Shown here in pieces: positions 54,456-64,000 of a stretch of DNA of 64,000 nt (the stretch's first letter is position 1; each line of letters starts with the position of its first letter). A program made the position numbers and the translations under genes. The notes beneath the pieces were generated by a model. It was not told where the DNA came from. It was given only the letters and a program-made list of their open reading frames with translations, and made no database searches. The DNA is taken from positions 51,118,859 through 51,182,858 of the forward strand of contig CM059575.1 of assembly GCA_030386875.1 (NCBI GenBank). Reading direction: 5' to 3'. Origin of the DNA: Morinoia aosen. Taxonomy: Eukaryota; Arthropoda; Malacostraca; Amphipoda; Talitridae.

Positions 54456-56210
54456 ACTGGATGCTGGAAATTCCTTAGGGGACTGTTATTATGATTATTT
54501 TTTACTATTCTAGCAAAGATTCGAACGTCAAAACGAGTACACCGCATTCTGTAGTATCTTGTGTGTCTTTCTTGTACGTTTTTTGTGCAAAATGAGGGGG
54601 CCTCATTCAGTGCAAAATTCATACACCTGAACTGGGTTCTTTGAAAGCGTTCACGATCACCTCAGTCACCCAAATTGTGAAATCTTGCAAATAGTGAGGT
54701 CTATGAAATACTGAGTTGTTGGTTATGTGTGTTACTAAATGCTTATACTGGTTAAGAGCAGGTACGATAATTTCATGTTATTTTGTGATGGGACTGGATG
54801 GTTTAATATCGAGGACTGCTGTAGTGTCATGGACTAGTCAAGCATCACAACATGCTTGTTTCTGGCTCTAGCGGGGCCAACACATGTGTTAAACCGTAAT
54901 GCTCCATACAGAGTTAAAGTGCAAGGAATCCATTGTGTTCCGTCACAAAATTATTAATGGATCATGGCCCCAACGTTGGCTTTTGGACGGAAAGAGTGAA
55001 AAAAAGCTTAGGTGAGAATCGTATCATTACGGCTTCAACAATGATTAATTCTGTCAATGTGCTTTAGAGTATAAAAATAATAAGTATTCTAATAAGCTGT
55101 AATTTATTCAAACGTGATGGATACTGAATGGCAAACTAGATAAGTGATTCTACAGTTGAATGAAAGGCAAAATGTGAAAGTGCTCACATAACAAACGATT
55201 TGGTTTTCTCTGTGTGTTAATGAATTTTACTTTTGGATAAGGTTGACCAACTTTTACCAAGGGCTCATCAGCTTTAAGTGGAACAATTTCCTAATTAATT
55301 AATAATCCCAGCAGTTAAACCGATCACAAAATTTAAAATATCATTGGCCAAATAGTGACTTTCTCGTGTTTTGATGTCTAGCAGCATTGGGATCCAAGAG
55401 CTTAGGCGGTTCAGAGATATGGCCGCTGAACTGCGGTACTTGTAGTGTAGTTGGCTGCTGATCATCTGAAGAAGTGAATTGAGACCACTGTTACATTATT
55501 TTTACACAGAGCATATACAAAACATCATTTGATAGATACTAGATTGCATACCTTGATTTAACGTCTAAAACACGAACACGCTTTTATTCCAGAAACGCAG
55601 TTTAAGAATACACGCGGTGATCCAGGCGCGTGCAGGTTGTCAGAATTTGGGGTCTGGACTCGCTAAGATCTGAACGTGAAACTATTGCACGAAACAACTG
55701 GTGTCAGTTTTCAAACTCAGGTAATAAATTTATATAAAACAACATGAGTTTGCATCCCCCTCATTTTCGTACACTTGTAACAATAGAGGGAGGGTCCAAG
55801 ATATTATTCATTTCTATGTCCATGTTCTTCGTATATCACCCAAGTAAATTTTATTCATACTAAAATAACAGCTAATGCTCCTTCGCACGTCGGACGCAGG
55901 TCGACTGCATCTGTACTTCCGCCCATAATCATCTTCTTTCATTTCGCTATAAATTTGACCGATCGAAGCAACTCTACTACAGCACCCAAAACTGTCGAAG
56001 CATACTTAAAAAACTAACTAGCCCACACTTCAAAAATAATACTCCCTCCGGTCGGAAATATTTACTATAAATTCTCCTCGTTTTAGTGCCCTTAACGAGC
56101 TTCTGTTTTGAGTACCTACGGTAGATGATCGTGCACAGTACGATAAAGAAAATTTTTTCCCCTTTAATAAATATTAGGCTACACGTTAACATAATTTTGT
56201 TTTACTCTTT
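54456..56210. other. Downstream of the receptor stop, nothing recognised
   Basis: The 3' untranslated region should begin here. No AATAAA lies close to the stop. The first clear one is near 55724. Minus frames at 54413-54622 and 55977-56192 are not gene-like. Confidence 0.35.
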
Positions 56211-56329
56211 TCCAGATAATATTTAAAAGTTTTTAAATTACCCGCGGGATATGGCAAATAAAGATGGTACTAATAGAAAGTGCGCGTATAACCGACAGGC
56301 AAAAGATTTGACAGGTTCTGAGAGAAGAA

Positions 56330-56650
56330 CAGTGTTGAAGGCGCTTCTTGAAAGGCTTACAAGCCCTCGGCAATTTCAATTCAATCCAATCTCTTCAACA
56401 TCAAAAAGCACCACGTAACGTTGATGGATTTATTGAAACAGTGACAGATAGCTTTGAGGAATTGCAGAGATCAACATTAAACATTTTCCTTACTTTGTAG
56501 CAGTCAATGGAACAGATTATTTTGGCTGACCGTGGCAACAATTACAGGTTTCAACATCTGTCGAAAGTACATCTAGAAAGAAAAGGAGTTCTTCTAAATT
56601 CAATTCAGATCTCAGAGAAGGTGAAGAATAAATTAACAAGTATTGAGTAA
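56330..56650 (+). pseudogene. Transposase-like C-terminal relic
   Basis: On + a run of codons reads RNVDGFIETVTDSFEELQRS, then TLNIFLTL, a stop, and QSMEQIILADRGNNYRFQHLSK, ending VHLERKGVLLNSIQISEKV. This resembles the C-terminal tail of a DNA-transposon protein that is repeated in many arthropod genomes, but I cannot name the superfamily. At least one frameshift and one stop are present. Confidence 0.4.
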
Positions 56651-59600
56651 ACATAATGGAAAACATGTTTCTGCTGTTGATACACTATCAATTTTAGGTA
56701 TTTAATTACTATGTAGAGTTGGTCTTTTGTTATTTATCTTATTGAAAATATTATTCATTGATTTTTATACATTATCAGTTTCATGTATTGAATTACAGAA
56801 TGAAGTTTATCTTTTTGTTACAACCAGTAGTTTTGCAAGTATATTTTCTAAACGACTTACAATTGTTTTGGAGCAAATATTTATGACCAACTCCAACACT
56901 GATCCGCACAAACTATTTCCGACGGGAGGGAGAACTGAATTCTAAGCAAAAATATATCAGAGCTCCAAAATTACATTTTGAGAAATGTATTCACAATCGA
57001 ATAACAACTAAATTAAATAAAAAGAAAACTGCTTCTATTTTCACAATTTTCAAGTGACAAGTCAGATTCAATCAAAAGTTCACTCCCGAGTAGATTCTAG
57101 TCTTCAAGCTCTCTTTCTCGTCCTCGGTCTTGTGCTGCTGCTGCAGAACTTTCTTCAAACATTTTAAAACCTAATAAATTTGGAGGCGTTTTACATCGAA
57201 TGAAATGTTTTGTAAAATTAAATTCAACGCCATAATATAGGGAGTGTTCCACACAGAAGTGTTGCACAGAGTGTGGCGCAGAAGTCGGGCCTTGACGCAG
57301 TGATATACTTCATCATTATTTACTTAATTTACATCTGTTTATGTTTTACCGGCGCCAAAAAAGGGATAAATTATAAATGCAGAGTCATTGTTAGACATGT
57401 TTTTAATTTCTAGATTCTGAAAGAGTGGGGAACTGAAAACAACGTCCGCAATGCCAGAAAATCAGAGGAAGAGTCTCCGGATGACGTCGCACGGGGATTC
57501 AACTATTCTATTTGTGGGAATTAGCGTTTCCAGACGGAAAATGTTAGGTCAGGTGTTCAAAGTTAGATAAGACTTTCCCTCACTGAAATTGAATAGGCTA
57601 TCTATTTTGCTACTGACCATCTATTTTGGTTTTGTGTTAAATTTATTCTAGCATCAAGTTTTATCTCGTTGCGTAAATATTATTTTCAATATTGCTGATT
57701 CTGTGTGCAAAATGTGGGGTTACACCTTGTGGCTAGGTTCCTCCTTCCCTTAATTCTATACTAAAGAGTGCCTCTTTCTTTCCTCTCCTGGGAAAACTAT
57801 TTTTTAGGTTCAGGCATCTTAAGTGAACAGTTTAATACTTAATATTTTAGGGTAGCATTTCTTCATTTTTTTTCCTTTTGATGCTCTTTAATAACTTTTA
57901 ACCACGATTTCCATTGCTAATTTTCAAGATACATTAGTTCAGATGATTTGTGTTGCTTCCATTGACATTTGAAAAATATATTTTTCACTACGTTTTCAGT
58001 GTGTTAGATATTTCTTAAATAAAGAATATTATTGTGCACAAAAATCTATTTACCCCTCCTGCGAACACCGTTGCATATGAGATACTGCCGATTTAAGATC
58101 AACTGAAATAAAGAAATAATGTGAAAGTTACTACTGGACTCCTGTAAAAGAGTCCTAGCTGTGGTAAAGTTTGAGGGCGAGATACAGAGGCAACCAAAGA
58201 GTGACGCCGTAATGAGTTGTCCCGTAGTATGTACAGCTGTTCGGTGGAATTAGAGAGTGGATGAGGAACTAGCGTTTGATTGAAGAAATGGTGGAAGATG
58301 ATCTTAGATGAGAAATAAGAGCTCTTGTGGGTGGCGGGTAGACTGGGCTATAAGGAACACATTGTTGTTCAGTTGGGGTTAACCCAATGCGAGCCGGCAT
58401 GCATGTTAGCAAAACATTTGCGGGAACTCCAGCAGAAAAAAGCAGGAACGCTCCGCTAGATATTATCAGATTTTAACATGTACGTACAATTTTTTGCATT
58501 TGACCGAATACACGAGAGTTGAACATTGCTTTGTATGATAGTGCCTATTAAGCACGCACTCATAACAGTTAACGCAAAATTGCAAAACCAGCGATTTGCA
58601 TTTTTGCAATAAAACCGTATTTTTTACAACCTATCAACTTCTCACGTTTCTTAACGCATCACATCCTGATGTCATTATTGTCAAGCATTTATATAAGAAG
58701 TATAAAAAAATTGTCTTGTGATTTAAAGGATGTTATTTTACTAACACTCTTTCTATATGTTTGCACGAAAGGTATGCTTGGAATTTCTGCCATTTCGACC
58801 TTTAAGTTTTGAATACAAAATGATCTCCTGTCAATCATTAGACTTTCAAAATTATTTCATGACATTGCAGAAGCCAAAGCTCATATGTTGATGTACATGG
58901 AGACTGTCAACAGCGTTTCATCCCACGGGGTCCCTGTCTTTATATTTGTTTTATTATTTTCATTGATAAGCGTGATCAAAGTATGAATAACTTGACAATG
59001 GGAATACATTTCTATACTTTCTCTCAATCTCTTGTTCTAACATTGACAAGGACTGTTATGAAGACATATACTGTATATTGAACATTTCAAAAAGTAATCT
59101 ACTTCATCTTATGTGTCAACTTTATTAGACATTAACTTTCTTCTTATTTGTATCATATTTTGTGATTTGCCTCGTGTGGTAATTTCTGGTTTCGGACGCT
59201 CGTGAGTATATTGTAACAGCAGTATTAAGGTAGTCAATTTCACGAACTGCAAGAATTATGTAGTTAATGCTTTGGTTAGCATTATACAACAATCTTTTTC
59301 ATGTTTCTCAGTCGCGTGAGCTCCTTTGTACCAGCATCATTTATGTAGGAAGTATCATAAATTTATAGCGCGGTAAATTATTTTCTCCATTCTAGTTATT
59401 TGGTATACTCGTAAAACGTAAGCACAAAAATACAAAAATTCTGAATGTCGACCTCTTAGTTTTAGACGTGGAGCCTACATTAGTTTAAATCCACATATTA
59501 TGGTTTCAATATCAGTCTATACTTCCGCTAATTCCTAAGCTCGTATTTCATTGTAAGTGAGCACTAACAGGAGCGCTGTTCATCAATGTGTCACTGGCTT

Positions 59601-59754
59601 TATGTTCTATTTTGTTATTTTATTTCTTGTATTTCCACGCATTATAAAACTTAGAACAACCTGACTATGGGAATGCATTTTTCCATGTTTCTTCTCAATT
59701 ATTTGTTCGACAAGTGACATGCGCACTACGATACCTATCTTTATTATTCAGCTA
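56651..59754. other. Intergenic AT-rich DNA
   Basis: No gene. Two related blocks, about 58930-59060 and about 59610-59730, share phrases (TTGACAATGGGAATACATTT versus CTGACTATGGGAATGCATTT, then TCTCAAT..TTGTTC..ACAAG), so they look like an old duplication. A GC-richer patch at 58140-58420 has no open frame. Confidence 0.4.
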
Positions 59755-60380
59755 AAGGTTTGGTATTTGTTGAGGACAACACACTTTTCAATTTTCAAAT
59801 TTTTGTTGCCTGTACGGTGTTAATTATATCAAAAAAAACTTTTCTTCTATGCACTTTCCGTCGCAAATTAGTATTAAATGAGTTATAGCGGTAGGCCATA
59901 GCAGTTCCAGTCATTCAAACAGCAGAAACCGTTGCGCTCTTGAGCTGTTAGAGTACGTTTGGATACTTTATAATTCATTATTAGCCGACCTCGCGGAGCC
60001 TGCGGAGCCTGAACCAACTTCTAGGATTTTTTAGTTTATAACACAATAAAGGTTATCACCCAAAAATAACGAATAATAGCGGTATGTTAATTTTCGTCTT
60101 TAATGGCTGGAATACGCTCGATCATTCGAGCGCGTCGGAAGGGAGAGTCCATTGCAGGCTTTCCCTCCGAACAATTTCTTTCCGCTTCAAAAACTAGAGT
60201 TGCAGTAAGTAATTTACTGCTATAACTCGTTAAATACTTATCTGCGCCGGAAAGTGCATAGAAGAAAAGTTGTATATTTTGATGTAATTAACACTTCACA
60301 GGAAACAAACAAACAAAAAAAAATCGAAACACACTTTCGAAAATCAAAATTATCTTGTCCTCAACATTTACCAAAGTTTT
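59755..60380. mobile_element. Inverted-repeat element (MITE-like), about 150-bp arms
   Basis: The left arm 59755-59905 and right arm 60215-60380 are imperfect inverses: GTTTGGTATTTGTTGAGGAC versus CTTTGGTAAATGTTGAGGAC, and CTTTTCTTCTATGCACTTTC in both. The core of about 300 bp has no transposase. The borders and duplication are not clear. Confidence 0.65.
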
Positions 60381-60423
60381 GTGTAAAAAATTGAAAACCA
60401 TTAATGGTTTTTGTATCATCATT

Positions 60424-60458
60424 GGAAATAAACTGTATTTTTTTCTCTTCTTTCTTTC
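60424..60458 (+). repeat. Dispersed tail repeat GGAAATAAACTG-pyrimidine
   Basis: Third copy of the motif also seen at 44676-44708 (+) and about 32397-32430 (-). It looks like the 3' end of a short retroposon family. Confidence 0.5.
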
Positions 60459-60830
60459 AGTGACCATTTACTTTAGTCTGTGTAGGATTCATTTGAATGG
60501 AGCTATATTTAATTGACATTTCCTTAGAGATTTAAATTGCTAGTTTTCGAGAATAATGTAATTATTTTATGCTAAGATGTTGTATGCATATATTAGACTG
60601 TAATGTGTGAAAACAGTGTACACTATAGTTACATCTGATAGAAAATAAAAACAGTTTTCTACGAACATTTTTGACTACTTTTAGAAAACAGTTTGATGGA
60701 AAACTAGTGAAATTATTTCAGAATGTTTTTATATATATACTTTTTTTGAAGTGGATGCGCTCAGCTGGCAATAATAAATTAAAGACTCACTTTTCCAGGA
60801 TCAATTAGACTAATCTGTTTACTGCCCCGA

Positions 60831-61100
60831 ATGAGAAGCAATGATGCAATTTCTCTCCTTCATTTGTTATTATCATGGCACTTAAAATACTTTTATCATG
60901 AGTTAATGAACAATTCAAATAATGCCACAAAGTCCAAACGAGATATTAGAAAATTCAGAAATATTTTCATCCGATGTAATTTGGCTTTATACCTACTTGC
61001 TAAAACACGTTTGAGGATGAGGATGAAGTTAAGATTTTAACTCTTTAGTCACGTTTTTACTTCAGTGAATGATGAGCTAAAGCTTGAAACGTTTCATTAA
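60831..61100 (+). pseudogene. Possible Penelope-like remnant
   Basis: A 69-codon + frame (60831-61040) is followed by TGATGAGCTAAAGCTTGAAACG at 61068-61089, which has the layout of a hammerhead core (TGATGA, short stem II, GAAAC) with the first conserved bases changed. No GIY-YIG motif was seen, so this is tentative. Confidence 0.3.
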
Positions 61101-62052
61101 CATAATTTTCAAATAATTATTTGCTTTTGTCTTATAGTTAAACTGCTTAGCAGAAAAGATATACCTAAATAAATTTTTATGTAATAACAAATTGACATTT
61201 TAGAAATTTGAAACCACTTTCTTTCGGTACATACCTACAAACAAGTGTGTGCCTAGTATCAGCTTCGGGAAAATTGTTTTACCACATAATAAAAAACAAT
61301 TTTGGTTTGATAATCTATGAAAATAATGCTGGCGCAAAAGATTCCTTACAATCAGAAAGGAGAAAGGTATACTGCACACGGCTAACAAAAACATTTCACT
61401 CTCAAATGAACTCTGAACGAAAAGAAAATATTTCCAAAGAGCATGAAAGCATAGTTAATGAATTTACTTTTAGAAAACTCTTTAATATAAAATTTCTTAC
61501 ATTTATTTTGCAGAAGTAAAACATAAGTTGTTTCGATGTAAATGGCAGTTGCTCAAAATTAAATCCGAGCAATGGAATAGAAATATTTGCCATTTTTTAG
61601 GATATAAAAACATTCTGATGAACTGAAAAAATAGTAAGCTATAAGATTTCAAGTAACGAGAAAGAGGTGGTCAGATATTTTTTCGAAGAATCTCACAACA
61701 CGCGCTTCCAAAACAAATGAAGGATCATACGCATACTAATTAATTTTTTTTGTTCATAATAAAATAAGTGAAAAATACATGAGGTGAAAAATACGCGAGT
61801 TGACATCTGCATAGTCTGCATCAAAATGGTGTCCACGTAGATCAGTGTACTTAAAAGAACAAAATGTTTTACATAGAAAAACAAAGGAATGAACTAATTT
61901 CTAATTTTGAGAGAGAAACATCGCAGAAGTAGTTCCAGTCTATATGCACAAAAGACCTTTTTGGTTTTTCATTCTTTCTTTATTCCCAACAATAACACAC
62001 AAACATACTCGTAGATACGAGGGATAAACGGAAACGCGGTATAGATTGGTAA
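61101..62052. other. Intergenic AT-rich DNA
   Basis: Frames at 61208-61519 (+), 61200-61394 (-), 61402-61593 (-) and 61693-61884 (-) are low-complexity, with no recognised family. Confidence 0.35.
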
Positions 62053-62056
62053 CAAC

Positions 62057-63828
62057 TGTCACGAGAAATCGGGGGCCAGTCACCTTCTTGTTAACATTTC
62101 ATTAACAGGAAGATCAGGATCTCGGAATTGGGGAATGGCACACCTCCATGACATAACACAATAAACAACAATGTGAGGATGTATCAAGAACACAGTCACT
62201 AAGGACAAAAAAAACAATGATTGTATACTAAAATTAGAGCTGTACTCACCGATGGTAGATGACACACTTACGCAGCGCATTTTCTGAGCGCCCTCCGTGG
62301 TGCTACGATCGATCGCTTCTAATATTGTGGGACATGATACACAGGGAAAATATGCTAACATTTATGATTTCCAGCTATACGTCATACAAACATCAATGAG
62401 CATACACACAATGAATGGTATTAGGAGTGATGCAAATTAAGTAATGGAATCAAACAGCATACGCCAAATCACTTACATCACATAACTATACTGTATTTTC
62501 CCGGCTGGCCAGCCTTTTCACGCATATTACTTACACTCCCAAACATAACACAAGTAAGGCCTACAATATCTCAGCGCTTCCAGCAGCACGGGATGTGATC
62601 ATTACTTCGACCTTCACGTTCGTGAGCCGCCACAACTTCAGTTCAAATCACTGTCCTGGACACAGTTCAAGGAAATTTGTTGCTAATTGCCAGATTCGTA
62701 GCTCCCGAGCATTCCCCTTTCTTGTGTGCTCCTTATCCACAGGACTTCTTATGCACAAGCCTCCCTCCTGCAAGAGCAATTTATGACTCGTTAATCCCTG
62801 ATTGCCCTAGTTACGTTCCCTCAAAATATCTCAATTTTTACAGCACTGAATGCCAATAAATTTCACTAATATTTATTTTAACAAAATATATATATTTTTT
62901 TTAAGAACCTGTGTTTCTCTTACCCGCCCCGATCGAGACGTTGCAGCTAAATGTTACATTAAATTATTTCCACGCTGGTTGGATTTTACTTTACTTCTCT
63001 GAAAGTAAAAACGAGAAAATGTATGACTTTTGGATTACATTATAGCGTAGCCTTTAGTATAAATTTTCAATATATCCAATAACCACTTTTCATTATATCT
63101 TTGAGCACGTTTGTTACAGCGAACACACCCGCGTTTAATTTCTTATACTTCGCGCTCCGGCGTTGACTGCAGAACTACCTTTTGTTCCTCAGATGCCCCG
63201 CTTATTTTCTCGAGGGTTGTCCCCTCTCTCACATTCGACCTATAAGAATCTTCGGAACCTCGAAGCGCCCGCCTACCTCTTTTCAAATTGGTAGTACCGC
63301 AGCTCGCCTTTATTTCTTTCTTAGCCTCATTGTTTCTCACGCTCAGCTCCTTCGAAACCGACCGTTGGTTTGCCGCCTCTCTCGGCTTAAGTGTCTCGAT
63401 TTATTTTTGACCACAAGGCGACTTTGTTTGCGCATGGGTAGGCATTTTCCTGAACGTCTAAAGTTTCCAAGGGCTCGCCCGAATGAAAAATTGCTAACAC
63501 CACAAAATAGACCCCTCCAGAAACAACACACAATGTAAACAGCCATGGTCCGAGCCCTTACATCTTATCGCTCCACCTAACATTGCTGAGCCCAAAAAAA
63601 CATACATGTTGAAGCGACCCTCCTGTGCTGCTGGGATTTACTGAGATATTCATAAGTAAGCACAAAATTTATTACACACAATTAAAATTTTCCCTAAATC
63701 CTCATTTTTTTACTTGATAAAATTGGTTATTCCGTAAGCACAAAATTTATTACACACAAAAAAATTTTTCCCTAAATCCTCATATTTTTTAATTCACAAA
63801 ATTGGTTATTCTTAACAGATTCTCGACA
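62057..63828 (-). mobile_element. Solo LTR of the left-edge retrotransposon family, flanked by CAAC
   Basis: It matches 1133-2807 at both ends (TGTCACGAGAAAT...TTCTCGACA) and through blocks such as TTAACATTTCATTAACAGGA. CAAC directly flanks it at 62053-62056 and 63829-63832, so it is a complete insertion with no interior, as left by LTR-LTR recombination. Near its right end a unit of about 80 bp starting AAGCACAAAATTTATTACAC is repeated in tandem (about 63657 and 63737). Frames inside it, including 63182-63538 and 63143-63340, are not taken as genes. Confidence 0.8.
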
Positions 63829-63832
63829 CAAC

Positions 63833-64000
63833 CTACTTGTAGTTTTTTGTGATTTGTGAGCGACTGTACTATGCAGGCTTTATGTGAGGTTATACGTTAG
63901 GTGCAGTAAGAAATGTAATGTAGAAAAGAGGGTCTCCATAATGCTGCCGAACGAAACGCCATTGTTTTGGACAATAAAAAAAATAACTTACTCAAGCATG
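63833..64000. other. Right-edge flank
   Basis: 168 bp with no recognisable feature. Confidence 0.5.

Noticed and set aside
63182-63538. A 118-codon + frame inside the solo LTR
   Set aside because: It lies wholly within LTR sequence, is not matched by a recognisable product, and the sister LTR does not keep it.

Overview
This is an AT-rich, repeat-laden stretch of an arthropod nuclear genome, most likely an insect. It holds one host gene that I can follow with confidence. That gene is the 3' (C-terminal) half of an ionotropic receptor (IR, the divergent ionotropic-glutamate-receptor family used as chemosensory channels in protostomes). It lies on the + strand in eight exons from 15302 to 54455. 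All seven splice junctions keep phase, and the exons add up to exactly 319 codons including the stop. The part upstream of the ligand-binding S1 lobe was not found and presumably lies outside the window or in exons I could not recognise. No bacterial features, rRNA, tRNA or CRISPR were seen.

Layout. 1-2807: 5' end of a broken leftward-reading LTR retrotransposon (gag-like region, leader, LTR). 4047-12474: a BEL/Pao-type LTR element with two 2.43-kb LTRs, a 5-bp target duplication and a gag/peptidase-only interior. 12475-15301: intron or upstream DNA with a small piggyBac-like MITE. 15302-54455: the IR gene, whose introns are filled with transposons. These are a foldback hairpin in a MITE, a Tigger/pogo element with a TTAA-flanked MITE nested inside, a degraded LINE ending next to the exon 4 splice acceptor, a mariner-like relic, a 55-bp tandem array grown out of the end of exon 5, an internally shortened LINE with an intact-looking endonuclease frame, a 4.8-kb hAT nest holding a MITE, a Penelope-like element with paired hammerhead-like motifs and a foldback element, then several mariner/Tc1 relics, a hAT-like MITE and a second Penelope fragment. 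54456-64000: AT-rich DNA downstream of the gene with relics, an inverted-repeat element, and a solo LTR (62057-63828) of the same family as the LTR at the left edge.

How the parts relate. The IR exons are short (58-164 bp) and the introns long (1.4-11.3 kb), and intron length is largely explained by the insertions. Two insertions or expansions touch splicing signals directly: the LINE that ends close to the acceptor of exon 4, and the minisatellite that repeats the donor of exon 5. Target-site duplications could be read for the BEL/Pao element (TTACT), the solo LTR (CAAC), the hAT element (CTCACAGT), the TTAA-flanked MITEs and two TA-flanked elements.

Limits: all homology calls come from reading motifs and translations by eye. 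Family names below superfamily level, and coordinates of degraded elements, are approximate.
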